64,000 bases of DNA from Campylobacter pinnipediorum subsp. caledonicus (lineage in GTDB: Bacteria; Campylobacterota; Campylobacteria; Campylobacterales; Campylobacteraceae). The first letter of the stretch is position 1, and each line of letters opens with the position of its first letter. The stretch covers positions 1,550,001-1,614,000 of the forward strand of contig NZ_CP017258.1 in NCBI RefSeq assembly GCF_002022005.1, read 5' to 3'. The notes under the pieces were generated by a model. The model saw only the letters and a program-made list of their open reading frames with translations, did not search any database and was not told the origin of the DNA. A program made the position numbers and the translations under genes. Below, one piece after another: positions 50,797 to 61,556 of the stretch.

Positions 50797-51819
50797 TCAG
50801 AAGTCATCAAAACTTAAACTTCCCTTAGAATAATTTGTTACCTTGCTTTCAAAGAAATTAGACTTTTGATCATTAAATTTAGAAAAATCATCCACCCATT
50901 TTATAGGATGTTTTGCATTATAAATTCTTTTTAATCCAATAGCAACCAAACGCTGATCCACAAGATAATGAATATACTCCTGTATGATATCATCAGTAAA
51001 GCCCATGATTTGATTTTGAGTTATATATTTACCCCATTTTATCTCTAAATCACCAGCTTTTTTAAACATATCATATATGGTTTCTTCAACCTCGGCAGTA
51101 AAAAGCTCAGGTCTTTCATTTCTTACAGAGTTTATCATGTTTTGAAACAAAAGCAAATGTGTTATCTCATCTCTTTGAATAAATCTTATCATCTGAGCCG
51201 AACCAAGCATTTTTCCAGCTCTAGCAAGTGCATATATCGCTGTGAATCCGCTATAAAAATATATTCCTTCTAAAATTTGATTTGCAACCATAGCAAGCAA
51301 AAGCTTAACATCAGTAACCTCTCCTGCTAATTCCTCATACAAGCCAGAAATATAGTCATTTTTCTCTCTTAAAACATCATCGTGTTTTTCCATCTCATAA
51401 ATAAGGTCTGTATTATCAGATATAGCCTCTACCATAACCGCGTAAGACTTGCTGTGGTTTGCCTCTTCGTAAGCTTGACGAGCCAAACAGGCATTTATCT
51501 CAGGTGCTGTTATATATGGATTTATATTATCTGCTAGGTTATTTGTTTGAAAACTATCCATTGATATAAGCTGACTCCATACTAGATCATACATTCTTCT
51601 TTCCGCTTGTGTTAAATTATAATTATAATCCCTAACATCAGCACTAACGTCAACCTCTTTTGGAAACCAAGTGTTTGCTTCCATTAAATCCCAAAGCTTT
51701 AAAGCCCACTGATATTTTGCTTTTGTGAAATTTAGTATCCCGTGAGGATTTCCGTTAAACACTCTTCTATCAGTTAGAGTTTCGTTTGATTTTGGGTTAT
51801 AAATCTTTTTTCTTTCCAT
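50797..51819 (-). CDS. nrdB: Ribonucleotide reductase class Ia, beta subunit
   Basis: A 340-residue diiron/tyrosyl-radical subunit that lets NrdA reduce ribonucleotides. The ferritin-like fold supplies carboxylate and His ligands in EANHSKSYAVMVEA, LEGIYFYSGF and RDEITHLLLF. The C-terminal SKGSLSFDDF tail fits the NrdA-docking peptide. nrdA is not in the window. It is divergent from the Sua5-like gene. Confidence 0.94.
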   Translation of the reverse strand: MERKKIYNPKSNETLTDRRVFNGNPHGILNFTKAKYQWALKLWDLMEANTWFPKEVDVSADVRDYNYNLTQAERRMYDLVWSQLISMDSFQTNNLADNINPYITAPEINACLARQAYEEANHSKSYAVMVEAISDNTDLIYEMEKHDDVLREKNDYISGLYEELAGEVTDVKLLLAMVANQILEGIYFYSGFTAIYALARAGKMLGSAQMIRFIQRDEITHLLLFQNMINSVRNERPELFTAEVEETIYDMFKKAGDLEIKWGKYITQNQIMGFTDDIIQEYIHYLVDQRLVAIGLKRIYNAKHPIKWVDDFSKFNDQKSNFFESKVTNYSKGSLSFDDF

Positions 51820-51891
51820 GTTTTTACCTTAAATTTATTATAAATTTTGCAAGATTTTACCAAAATATAATTAAAATAAACACAGATAAAA

Positions 51892-51897
51892 TATAAT
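51892..51897 (+). promoter_or_regulatory. TATAAT -10 box upstream of the Sua5-like gene
   Basis: A perfect TATAAT lies 17 bases before the ATG at 51915, giving a very short leader. The surrounding region is A/T-rich and no -35 box is evident. A divergent promoter for nrdB must lie in the same 95 bases. Confidence 0.4.
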
Positions 51898-51914
51898 CAC
51901 ATTAGGATTTCAAT

Positions 51915-52337
51915 ATGATTTTTTTAGCACAAACAGATACAACAGCTGGATTTTTAAGTAAAAATGCAAATGAAATAAATAAAATAAAAAATAGACAATT
52001 AGACAAACCTTGTGTCATAACAACATCTAAATTTAAAATTTTATCAGAACTAACAAGAGTGCCAAATAAATTTAAAAACAGGATTAGAAAATCAAAAAAA
52101 ACAACTTTCTTATATCCAAATTTAAAAGCCATAAGAGTTATAAAAGATGGTAGACACTCTAATTTTTTGGATTTGCACGGATGGATGTTTTCTAGTTCTG
52201 CAAATTTACATGAAAAACCTTTTGATGAAGCATGGGCGAGAAGCGTTGCTGATGTCGTTGTTGATGAAAATTTTAAAAACAATAGTCCATCTAAAATTTT
52301 AAAAGTTTCAATTAGTAACATCAAACAACTAAGATAA
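51915..52337 (+). CDS. Sua5/YciO/YrdC-type protein (short form)
   Basis: A 140-residue protein with the YrdC fold features: IFLAQTDTTAGFLSK at the start (compare YPTDTxYG), KPCVITTSKFKILSE, HGWMFSSSANLHEKPF and DVVVDENF. YrdC/Sua5 proteins form threonylcarbamoyl-AMP for the t6A modification of tRNA, but this short, diverged campylobacter form may have another role. The overlapping minus-strand ORF at 51902-52324 has no such features and is taken as a shadow. Confidence 0.65.
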   Translation: MIFLAQTDTTAGFLSKNANEINKIKNRQLDKPCVITTSKFKILSELTRVPNKFKNRIRKSKKTTFLYPNLKAIRVIKDGRHSNFLDLHGWMFSSSANLHEKPFDEAWARSVADVVVDENFKNNSPSKILKVSISNIKQLR

Positions 52338-52397
52338 AATTATTAATTTAAAATTAAACTAAAAAAAATTATAGGCATGTTAATATTTAAAATATAA

Positions 52398-53783
<1,386 letters not shown>

Positions 53784-53790
53784 GATAAAA

Positions 53791-53817
53791 TTTGGATGTG
53801 AGACTACCACATCCAAA
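53791..53817 (+). terminator. Hairpin terminator after gdhA
   Basis: A perfect 10-bp inverted repeat, TTTGGATGTG / CACATCCAAA, with a 7-base loop, lies seven bases after the gdhA stop. The following bases are AT-rich. The rest of the gap up to thrS (53818-54088) holds only AT-rich DNA and a likely thrS promoter. Confidence 0.65.
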
Positions 53818-54024
53818 TAATCTTTATTGGAGAAAATAATCAAAGACGATTATTTTTTAAAATCAGCGTAATTATATGTCTAATTTTCTTAAAATATTAT
53901 AATTTATATTTATAAAATATATAAATTATATTTTTAATCTAAAACATTGTAAAAAAACCGCAACATATAAATTATCAAATAACCACAAAATAAATTATTA
54001 AGTATTGTTTAAAAACCATTTAGA

Positions 54025-54030
54025 TAAAAT
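54025..54030 (+). promoter_or_regulatory. Possible -10 box (TAAAAT) upstream of thrS
   Basis: TAGATAAAAT lies about 60 bases before the thrS ATG in an otherwise A/T-rich leader. The leader shows no obvious tRNA-like or T-box structure. The assignment is tentative. Confidence 0.3.
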
Positions 54031-54088
54031 CGTGCTTAGTTCTTTTAATGTAAAAAAGACAATTTGATATAAAAAGGAAATTTGTAAA

Positions 54089-55909
54089 ATGAGCGAAATA
54101 ATCGCATATAAACTAAATGGTGAGATAATAGACACTCAAAGTATAGCTGGAAGAGAAAATCTGGCTGAGCCTATATATTTTGACAACTCAAAAGATGCAC
54201 TACATGTGATAAGACACTCCTGTGCACACTTAATGGCAGAAGCCATCAAGTCAATATACCCAGAAGCTAAGTTTTTCGTAGGTCCAAATGTTGAAGATGG
54301 ATTTTATTATGATTTTAGAGTAGATGAAAACGGAACGAAACTTGGTGAAAGTGATCTTGACGTTATAGAAAAAAAGATGAAAGAGTTAGCTGACAAAAGA
54401 AATGATATAGTAAAAACTAGTTCAACAAAATCAGCAATGACTGAAAAATTTAAAAACGATGATTTAAAACAGGAAGTATTAAAAAGAATTCCAGATGGCG
54501 AAGTAAGTAGCTACTCTCAGGGTGAATTTGAAGACCTATGTAGAGGACCACATGTTCCAAATACAAAATTTTTAAGATTTTTTAAACTAACTCGTGTAGC
54601 TGGTGCATATCTTGGTGGTGATGAAAACAGAGAGATGTTAAATAGAATTTACGGAACCGCATATGCAGACAAAGAGAGCCTAAAAGAGCATATCCGTATA
54701 ATAGAAGAAGCAAAAAAACGCGACCATAGAAGACTTGGTGTGGATATGAAATTATTCGCATTTGATGAAGAGATCGGTGGTGGACTTGCTATGTGGTTAC
54801 CAAATGGTGGAAGATTGCGCTCTAAATTAGAACAACTTTTATACAAAGCACACAGAGAACGCGGGTATGAGCCCGTTCGTGGTCCAGAGCTTTTAAAAGC
54901 GGATGTTTGGAAAAAAAGCGGACACTATGCAAACTACAAAGAAAATATGTACTTTACAACCATAGATGATGCCGAGTATGGAATAAAACCAATGAACTGT
55001 GTAGGACATATAAAAGTTTATCAAACAGATATAAGATCTTATAGAGATTTACCACTTAAATTTTTTGAATACGGAGTAGTTCATAGACACGAAAAAAGTG
55101 GTGTTTTACATGGATTGTTTAGAGTAAGAGAATTTGCACAGGATGACTCTCATATATTTTGTATGCCTAGCCAGATAAAAGAAAACATACTTGAAATTTT
55201 AAAATTTGCTGGCGCCATAATGAAAAGTTTTGGGTTTGAATATGAAATGGAAATCTCAACAAAACCAGCTAAGGCGATAGGCGATGATGAAATTTGGGAA
55301 GTTGCGACAAAAGCCTTAAAAGAAGCACTTGATGAAAATGGATTTAAATACGGAATAGATGAAGGTGGCGGTGCTTTTTATGGACCAAAGATAGATATAA
55401 AAATCACAGATGCACTAAAGCGTAAATGGCAATGCGGAACGATACAAGTGGACTTTAACTTGCCTGAACGTTTTGATCTAGGATACATTGATAGCAACAA
55501 TGAAAGACAAAGACCTGTAATGCTTCACCGTGCATTACTTGGTAGTTTTGAGAGATTTATAGGAATTTTACTTGAGCATACAGCAGGCGAATTGCCATTT
55601 TTTATAGCACCTACACAAGTAGTTATAGTTCCTATATCAGATACTCATTTAGACTATGCAAAACAAATCGCTAGCGAATTAAGAAAGATAAATGTTGATA
55701 GCGAAGTTGCAAGTAAAAATGAGAGTCTAAACAAAAGAATAAGAACGGCTGAAAAACAAAAGGTGCCTATGATAGTAGTAATTGGTGATAGTGAAGTTGC
55801 CAACAAAACAGTTGCTCTAAGAGATAGGCAAGCAAGAACACAAAGCGATATGAGCTTAGTGGATTTTATAAATTTAACAAAGGAAAAACTTAGTGAGGTA
55901 CATTTTTGA
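54089..55909 (+). CDS. thrS: Threonine-tRNA ligase
   Basis: Charges tRNA-Thr. The editing domain has [10 protein letters not shown] and LCRGPH; the class II catalytic core has MNCVGH with the zinc Cys, [24 protein letters not shown] (motif 2) and [17 protein letters not shown] (motif 3); the anticodon-binding domain follows from about residue 510. At 606 residues it has no full N-terminal TGS domain, unlike the 642-residue E. coli enzyme. Its stop overlaps the infC start. Confidence 0.97.
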   Translation: MSEIIAYKLNGEIIDTQSIAGRENLAEPIYFDNSKDALHVIRHSCAHLMAEAIKSIYPEAKFFVGPNVEDGFYYDFRVDENGTKLGESDLDVIEKKMKELADKRNDIVKTSSTKSAMTEKFKNDDLKQEVLKRIPDGEVSSYSQGEFEDLCRGPHVPNTKFLRFFKLTRVAGAYLGGDENREMLNRIYGTAYADKESLKEHIRIIEEAKKRDHRRLGVDMKLFAFDEEIGGGLAMWLPNGGRLRSKLEQLLYKAHRERGYEPVRGPELLKADVWKKSGHYANYKENMYFTTIDDAEYGIKPMNCVGHIKVYQTDIRSYRDLPLKFFEYGVVHRHEKSGVLHGLFRVREFAQDDSHIFCMPSQIKENILEILKFAGAIMKSFGFEYEMEISTKPAKAIGDDEIWEVATKALKEALDENGFKYGIDEGGGAFYGPKIDIKITDALKRKWQCGTIQVDFNLPERFDLGYIDSNNERQRPVMLHRALLGSFERFIGILLEHTAGELPFFIAPTQVVIVPISDTHLDYAKQIASELRKINVDSEVASKNESLNKRIRTAEKQKVPMIVVIGDSEVANKTVALRDRQARTQSDMSLVDFINLTKEKLSEVHF

Positions 55910-56421
55910 GTAGAGAAAATGAAGTATTGCTCAACGAGGACATAAGAGCAAACGAGGTTAGATGTATTGGCGATGATGGCACAGCGTATGGTGTTATATC
56001 AAGAGCAGAGGCTTTAAAAATAGCCCAAAATGCTGGAATGGATTTGGTTTTAATAGCCCCTGATGGTAAACCACCAGTTTGTAAAGTGATGGACTATGGA
56101 AAGTTTCGTTATCAACAAGAGAAGAAACAAAAAGAGGCCAAGAAAAAGCAAAAAGTTATTGAGGTAAAAGAGATAAAACTTTCTGTAAAAATAGCACAAA
56201 ACGATATAAATTACAAAGTTAAGCACGCACTTGAGTTCTTATCAGAAGGCAAACATGTTAAATTTCGTGTATTCTTAAAAGGTAGAGAAATGAGCTCGCC
56301 CGAGGCTGGCGTTGCAATACTTGAAAAAGTATGGGAAACTGTAAAAGAATATGCCGACAGAGATAAAGAGCCAATCATTGAAGGCAGATATGTAAATATG
56401 CTTACAACCCCTAAAAAATAA
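55906..56421 (+). CDS. infC: Translation initiation factor IF-3
   Basis: Guards start-codon choice on the 30S subunit. The N-domain shows [19 protein letters not shown], the linker [21 protein letters not shown] and the C-domain [18 protein letters not shown] and [11 protein letters not shown]. The start is the rare codon TTG, overlapping the thrS stop by four bases. IF-3 genes commonly use poor start codons for autoregulation, so TTG may serve the same purpose. thrS-infC is the usual order; rpmI/rplT are not next to it here. Confidence 0.96.
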   Translation: MSRENEVLLNEDIRANEVRCIGDDGTAYGVISRAEALKIAQNAGMDLVLIAPDGKPPVCKVMDYGKFRYQQEKKQKEAKKKQKVIEVKEIKLSVKIAQNDINYKVKHALEFLSEGKHVKFRVFLKGREMSSPEAGVAILEKVWETVKEYADRDKEPIIEGRYVNMLTTPKK

Positions 56422-56430
56422 CTCCATAAT

Positions 56431-56457
56431 ACCCTCTTTACACAAAAGAGGGTTTTT
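56431..56457 (+). terminator. Rho-independent terminator after infC
   Basis: A 9-bp stem, ACCCTCTTT / AAAGAGGGT, with a 5-base loop, is followed directly by a T5 run. It lies ten bases after the infC stop and separates the translation genes from the lic operon, whose first codon comes 15 bases later. Confidence 0.8.
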
Positions 56458-56471
56458 CAAAAAGGCGATAT

Positions 56472-57362
56472 TTGAACAACGAAGATAAAATAAAACTTAT
56501 TTTTAATTCTGTATTAAATATAAAACTTGATCGCATTAATGCCTTGGGTGGAATGACAAATTTTAATTTTTTAGCTTACTCTGGAGAAGATAAATTTGTT
56601 GTCAGGCTACCAGGTAATAGCTCAAACAAAATGATAAATAGAGAATTTGAAAAAATTAATCAATCAGAATCTTCTAAGTATGGATTTAATGTTGAGACTT
56701 TAGTCTTCTCTGAAGAAAGCGGAGTAAAAATAACTAGATTTTTAGAAAATTCTCAGACACTTAAGCAAGAAACTATATGTAATTATTTGACATTAATAGC
56801 TACAAAATTAAAAGAAATTCATAATTCCGATATGCAATTTAAAAATTTATTCAATCCATCAAATGAACTAAAAAAATATTTAACACTTGTAAATAGTGAT
56901 TCATTTAATATTTTTAGTGATTTTAAAAAATCAATAGACTTGTTTGATAAGTTGGTTGAAAAAATTAATTTTATAAACAAAAACAACAAAAACTATAAAC
57001 TAGCTCCAACTCATGGGGATTTGGTTCCTGAAAATATTTTATATTGCGAAAAAGATAAAAGAATTTATATTATTGACTGGGAATACTCTGGGTTAAATGA
57101 TATATGTTGGGACATAGCTTCTTTATTTTTAGAAGGTAACTTATCAAAAAAGCAAGAAAATATTTTTTTAGATACTTATAAAATCAAGGATAACGAATAT
57201 GAAAAAATTGAAATTTTTAAAAGCATACAAGATATATTATGGTGCACATGGACCTTGGTCAAACTAAGCAATAAAAATATAATAAATAGGGGTGAAATAG
57301 AACACGAATATAGAAAATATGCCGCTAAAAGATTAAAAAATGCTCTGCTAAGAAAATGCTAA
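56472..57362 (+). CDS. licA: Choline kinase LicA-like phosphotransferase
   Basis: Phosphorylates choline for phosphorylcholine decoration of surface glycans. The kinase-like fold shows LGGMTNFNFL at the N-terminus, the catalytic loop THGDLVPENILY and the metal site IIDWEYSGLND. The start is TTG at 56472. The gene begins licA-licB-licC-licD, and its stop overlaps licB by seven bases. Unlike H. influenzae licA it has no tetranucleotide repeats in its 5' end. At 296 residues it is of normal size. Confidence 0.85.
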   Translation: MNNEDKIKLIFNSVLNIKLDRINALGGMTNFNFLAYSGEDKFVVRLPGNSSNKMINREFEKINQSESSKYGFNVETLVFSEESGVKITRFLENSQTLKQETICNYLTLIATKLKEIHNSDMQFKNLFNPSNELKKYLTLVNSDSFNIFSDFKKSIDLFDKLVEKINFINKNNKNYKLAPTHGDLVPENILYCEKDKRIYIIDWEYSGLNDICWDIASLFLEGNLSKKQENIFLDTYKIKDNEYEKIEIFKSIQDILWCTWTLVKLSNKNIINRGEIEHEYRKYAAKRLKNALLRKC

Positions 57363-58218
57363 ATTATTTTTTTGGACTACTTAGTGGTGTTTTTTGGGGA
57401 GCAGACACATATATTTTAAGCCTTACAACCATAAATTCATTAATACTGGCTTTTATTCACGATTTTTTTAGTTTTATTATAGTTTTTATTTTTATATTGG
57501 CAAACAAACGATTTTTATATCAATTAAAATCAATAAACCTAAATGGAACAAAAATTGTAATAATTGCATCATTTTTTGGTAGTTTTGTAGGGATGGGTTC
57601 TTTTATAATGTCGATCAAATATATAGGCGTTAGTGCATCTATTTTAAGTGCATTATATCCTTTGATTGGTGTTATTTTTTCAAAAATAATACTAAAAGAA
57701 AAATTGTCTAAAATAGCTAGTATTGGCTTTATGATTTCAATTTTATCTACAATGTGTACATCTATTGTATTATATAATGATATAGAATTTAATAGTTATG
57801 GAATTTTATTTGGGTTATTGTGTGCTTTTGGTTGGGGTATGGAATGTGTTATAATTAATTTAGCACTAAAAGAACATATCCATCCAATAAGCATAGTATT
57901 CATAAGACAATTCACAAGCTCCATATTGTTTATGTTTTGTATTGTTTTTTCTATATATTTTACAAAAAACAATATGCTTAGTATTCAAAATTATAATTAT
58001 TTAAATCTTATTATTTTGTCTTCCTTTTTGGAACAATGTCTTATTTTTTATATTACAAAAGCATTGACAGGCTTGGCACTATAAAAGCAATGGGACTAAA
58101 CATATCATATCCATTTTGGGCTATTGTTATCAGCTATTTATTTGGCGATAATATAACATTTGAAATAATAATAGCCTCAATTTTTATTATTTTTGGTTCT
58201 ATTATGACTAACTTATAA
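57356..58218 (+). pseudogene. licB: Choline permease LicB-like transporter, frameshifted
   Basis: A ten-helix DMT-superfamily transporter in two frames. The first frame (57356-58084) ends with an alien tail after LIILSSF; the second (open to 58218) continues with MSYFLYYKSIDRLG and LNISYPFWAIVISYLFG. One extra T in the T5 run at 58025-58029 would join them as SSFFGTMSYFLYYK, a natural transporter sequence. So one base has been lost here, by decay, phase variation or sequencing error. Intact, it would bring in choline for LicA. Confidence 0.82.
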
Positions 58219-58226
58219 GGATAAAA

Positions 58227-58925
58227 ATGAATGCAATTATTTTAGCAGCAGGATTAGGTTCTAGATTAAAAGAACTTACTAAGAATAAACATAAAGCTCT
58301 TTTTGAAATAGATGGAATTCCAAACATAGAAAGAACTATTAAATTTTTAAATAAGTCTGGAGTGTTTGATATATACATTGTAACTGGCTATTTGGCAGAA
58401 AATTTTAAATTTTTAGAAGAAAAATATAATATTAAATTACTACATAATGAGCTATACAAAAAATATAATAATGCATATTCTTTGAAAGTCGCATTAGAGC
58501 ATTTTGGAGATAGTTTTTTAATAGATGCAGATGTTGTATTGTTAAAAAACATATTTACAAAATACAATTATTCTAGATATTATACAACTACTAGAAAAAA
58601 AAGCGATAAAAAAGAATGGGTTGTAAAAACACACAATAACAGAATAATCGGGATAGAAATTTCAAATGAAGTAGCGCCATCTTTGCTTGGTATGAGTTTT
58701 TTTAATAAAGAAGATGCAAACATTATAAAAGAACAAATTTTAAACTTGCCTATAAGTTTTTTTGAAGATTCAAAGCTATATTACGACAACATAATTATTA
58801 AAAATTTAAACAAGATAAACATACAAAACGAATATATTGAAAATAAATTTGTAGGCGAAATAGATGATAAAACCGACTTAGAGGAAATACAACAAAAATT
58901 AAAAGGATTAAAATGCGATATATAA
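58227..58925 (+). CDS. licC: CTP:phosphocholine cytidylyltransferase LicC-like
   Basis: Activates phosphocholine to CDP-choline. The nucleotidyltransferase signature MNAIILAAGLGSRLKELT is at the N-terminus, followed by KALFEIDG and the metal site LIDADVVL near residue 105. The 232 residues are typical. It starts eight bases after licB and overlaps licD by 13 bases. Confidence 0.85.
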   Translation: MNAIILAAGLGSRLKELTKNKHKALFEIDGIPNIERTIKFLNKSGVFDIYIVTGYLAENFKFLEEKYNIKLLHNELYKKYNNAYSLKVALEHFGDSFLIDADVVLLKNIFTKYNYSRYYTTTRKKSDKKEWVVKTHNNRIIGIEISNEVAPSLLGMSFFNKEDANIIKEQILNLPISFFEDSKLYYDNIIIKNLNKINIQNEYIENKFVGEIDDKTDLEEIQQKLKGLKCDI

Positions 58926-59731
58926 CTATTGATCAAGCCAAACAAGTTATGCTTGAAATGATGGACTACATACATGATATATGTATCAAAAATGATATCA
59001 AATACTCACTTGCTTACGGAACATTAATAGGTGCTGTAAGACATAAAGGTTTTATACCATGGGATGATGATTTTGATATTTTTCTAACAAGAGAAAATTA
59101 TGAAAAATTGTTAAAATTATTAGAGAAGTCAGGAGATTATTTTATTGTTAACTACAATACAGATAGCAATTCATGCAATCATTATTCTCATTTTTGTTCC
59201 AAAAAATACAAATGTGAACAAAGTAATAAAACTTTAACACAAATGACAAATTTTGGTGTTTTTATAGATATTTTTCCTTTAGATTATTTGGACAAAGACA
59301 ATCCTAAAAAACAATTATTGGAAATCAAACAATCGCTAAAAAAATTAAAATTAACTAGTTTTTTAAATTATAATAAAACTGGTAAAAAATATACAACATA
59401 TTTAAAAGCTATAACAAATTTTCCAAGATTTTTATATTATAAATTTATAATAAAGAGAAAGAAAATCATAGAAGAAATAAATTTAAAACTAACAAAAAAC
59501 AACAAAAAAAAGACAAATATCTTAGGAGAATACTCTAGCCGCATGAACGAGATATATGATCGAAAAGATTTTGAAGAATACATATTTGGTGATTTTGAAA
59601 ACCGTAAATACATGATGATTAAAAACTTTGATACCGTATTAAAAATACATTATGGAGATTACAACAAACTTCCGCCGGAAGAAGAAAGAAAAAATGGCCA
59701 TGCTCATTTTAAATATTTTATAGATGAATAA
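58913..59731 (+). CDS. licD: Phosphorylcholine transferase LicD family
   Basis: Transfers phosphorylcholine from CDP-choline to a glycan, here probably lipooligosaccharide or capsule. The LicD signature YSLAYGTLIGAVRHKGFIPW is followed by the acidic metal motif DDDFDIFL and, later, GVFIDIFPLDYL. The 272 residues are normal. As the acceptor-specific enzyme, it is the gene most likely to vary between strains. Confidence 0.88.
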   Translation: MRYITIDQAKQVMLEMMDYIHDICIKNDIKYSLAYGTLIGAVRHKGFIPWDDDFDIFLTRENYEKLLKLLEKSGDYFIVNYNTDSNSCNHYSHFCSKKYKCEQSNKTLTQMTNFGVFIDIFPLDYLDKDNPKKQLLEIKQSLKKLKLTSFLNYNKTGKKYTTYLKAITNFPRFLYYKFIIKRKKIIEEINLKLTKNNKKKTNILGEYSSRMNEIYDRKDFEEYIFGDFENRKYMMIKNFDTVLKIHYGDYNKLPPEEERKNGHAHFKYFIDE

Positions 59732-59806
59732 ACACTATAACAGGCTTTAATCTTTTTTAATTCACTTATGGCTATAATTTAAGTAATTTTTAGATTAAGG
59801 AAAATT

Positions 59807-60817
59807 ATGAAATTTCAAAAAGTAAAACAAGCTATACAAGATTTGCAAAATGGCAAAATGATTGTTATGGTTGATGATGAAGATAGAGAAAATGAAGGTG
59901 ATTTGGTTTTTCCAGCAGCATTAAGCGATATGCAAAAGGTAAATTTTGCAATCACACATGCAAAAGGTGTATTATGCCTTGCAATGGATCAAGAAAATGC
60001 AAAAAGGCTAGATCTACCACTTATGGTTTCTAAAAACACATCTAGTCACGAAACAGCTTTTACAATAACAATAGATGCAAAAGAGGTAACAACTGGAGTT
60101 AGCGCATACGAAAGAGATTTTACTATGAGACTTGCTGCAAATCCTCTTTCAAAACCTGATGATTTTGTAAGGCCTGGACATATATTTCCACTTATAGCAA
60201 AAAATGGAGGGGTTCTTGAAAGAACAGGACACACAGAAGGCTCTGTTGATATATGCAAACTCGCAGGACTTGCACCAATGGCTTCAATATGCGAGATAGT
60301 AAAAGAAGATGGGACTATGGCTCGCAGGGATTATTTAGAAGAGTTTTGTGCTAAATATGATTTAAACATGGTTTCTGTTTCTGATTTGGTTGAATATCGT
60401 TTAAATAGTGAAAGCCTGATAACTGTAGAAAGCTCAAGTGATTCTTCATTGTTTGATTTTGAATGCAAAAAATATGAAATCAAAGATCACAAAAACCTAA
60501 CACATGTTGCATTTACATTTGGAGAAATAAACCCCCAAACAAGTGTTAAATTTCAAAAAATCGCAAAAGACTATGAACTTCTAAGCTCCTTAAAATTTGA
60601 TGAGTTTGTGCAAAGTATAAAATACCTAAAAGAAAATGGTGGAATTTTAGTATTTTTAGATAGTGAAAAAAATGAGGCAAACACAAAAGACTATGGCATA
60701 GGAGCACAAATTTTAAAATATTTTGGAGTAAAAGATATCGAACTACTAAGCTCCAGCAAGAACAAAGAATTTGTTGGAATAAGCGGCTTTGGACTAAATA
60801 TAACATCTTATAAATAA
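59807..60817 (+). CDS. ribB: 3,4-dihydroxy-2-butanone 4-phosphate synthase with degenerate GTP cyclohydrolase II domain
   Basis: Makes the four-carbon precursor of riboflavin from ribulose 5-phosphate. The RibB domain (1-205) has DDEDRENEGDLV, GVSAYERDFTM, RPGHIFPLIAK and GHTEGSVD. The C-terminal 130 residues resemble GTP cyclohydrolase II only at the end (KDYGIGAQILKYFGV and GISGFGLNI); the zinc Cys cluster and the catalytic R/Cys segment are missing, so this half is probably inactive and a separate ribA is expected elsewhere. Confidence 0.93.
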   Translation: MKFQKVKQAIQDLQNGKMIVMVDDEDRENEGDLVFPAALSDMQKVNFAITHAKGVLCLAMDQENAKRLDLPLMVSKNTSSHETAFTITIDAKEVTTGVSAYERDFTMRLAANPLSKPDDFVRPGHIFPLIAKNGGVLERTGHTEGSVDICKLAGLAPMASICEIVKEDGTMARRDYLEEFCAKYDLNMVSVSDLVEYRLNSESLITVESSSDSSLFDFECKKYEIKDHKNLTHVAFTFGEINPQTSVKFQKIAKDYELLSSLKFDEFVQSIKYLKENGGILVFLDSEKNEANTKDYGIGAQILKYFGVKDIELLSSSKNKEFVGISGFGLNITSYK

Positions 60818-60834
60818 TCTCTTAATTTCTCCAC

Positions 60835-60860
60835 AAAAAGTCAAGTGACCTTGACTTTTT
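60835..60860 (+). terminator. Rho-independent terminator after ribB
   Basis: An 11-bp perfect stem, AAAAAGTCAAG / CTTGACTTTTT, with a 4-base loop TGAC, ends in T5. It lies 17 bases after the ribB stop. Confidence 0.8.
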
Positions 60861-60940
60861 ATATTATATTAAAATTACATAAAAAAATCTTTTTAATTAT
60901 TAAAATATATAAATAAATTATTTTTTAATTATTTTCCGTA

Positions 60941-60946
60941 TATAAT
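60941..60946 (+). promoter_or_regulatory. TATAAT -10 box of the cytochrome/reductase operon
   Basis: A perfect TATAAT lies 26 bases before the cytochrome ATG, after a long A/T-rich stretch typical of Campylobacter promoters. AAGGAG (60961-60966) is the ribosome site. No clear regulator site for N- or S-oxide control is visible. Confidence 0.5.
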
Positions 60947-60972
60947 ACTTGAAGTTATTTTAAGGAGACTAA

Positions 60973-61545
60973 ATGAAAAAACTACTGCTTTCATCACTAT
61001 TAATATGTTTTTCATATGCAAATAGTGAAGTTTATACAGATGTTGTAAAACCGGTGTTTGCTGATACAAAGGCTACAAAATCAATAGGAAGACTACTTCC
61101 AACAAATGGTGTTAAAATTCTAGAAAAGAACAAAGATATACTAAAATTAGAGGTTCAAGGCTATCAGAACCCTGATGTAAAAAATGTAATATATTTCAAT
61201 AATTCTGAGCGTATTTTTACACTTGCTTTATCAAAAACAGCAAAAATAGACATAAAAGTCATAGAAGAAGGAAAAAATGGTAAATGGAATCTAGTAAAAA
61301 CAGAAGTTTTTGCAAAAGATGGTGGTTTTAGCAGTGATTTGCAACCAATATTCAATAAAGCCAAAAACATTTACGAAAATAATTGTGGCACTTGCCACTC
61401 GCTTCATAAACCAACAAGCTATAAGGCAAATCAGTGGCCTAGTTTATTAAAATCAATGCTAAGCAGAACAGCTATTGATAAAAAAGATGAGTGGCTTGTT
61501 ATACAGTACCTTCAAAAAAACGCATCAGATAAAAACGCTAAATAA
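60973..61545 (+). CDS. Periplasmic monohaem c-type cytochrome (reductase partner)
   Basis: A 190-residue exported protein with a signal peptide ending near FSYANS and one haem motif CGTCH near residue 138. It resembles the C. jejuni Cj0265c type, which passes electrons to the neighbouring TMAO/DMSO reductase. The first 110 residues form a separate domain without haem. The reductase gene follows after 11 bases. Confidence 0.87.
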   Translation: MKKLLLSSLLICFSYANSEVYTDVVKPVFADTKATKSIGRLLPTNGVKILEKNKDILKLEVQGYQNPDVKNVIYFNNSERIFTLALSKTAKIDIKVIEEGKNGKWNLVKTEVFAKDGGFSSDLQPIFNKAKNIYENNCGTCHSLHKPTSYKANQWPSLLKSMLSRTAIDKKDEWLVIQYLQKNASDKNAK

Positions 61546-61556
61546 AGGAGAAAATC

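Noticed and set aside
51902-52324. Minus-strand 140-codon ORF opposite the Sua5-like gene
   Set aside because: It overlaps almost fully with a plus-strand ORF that has recognisable YrdC-family segments and a promoter; the minus product is a hydrophobic low-complexity shadow without a domain.
53818-54088. T-box or other riboswitch upstream of thrS
   Set aside because: No stem-loop order, T-box sequence or antiterminator pair could be seen; the leader is plain A/T-rich DNA.
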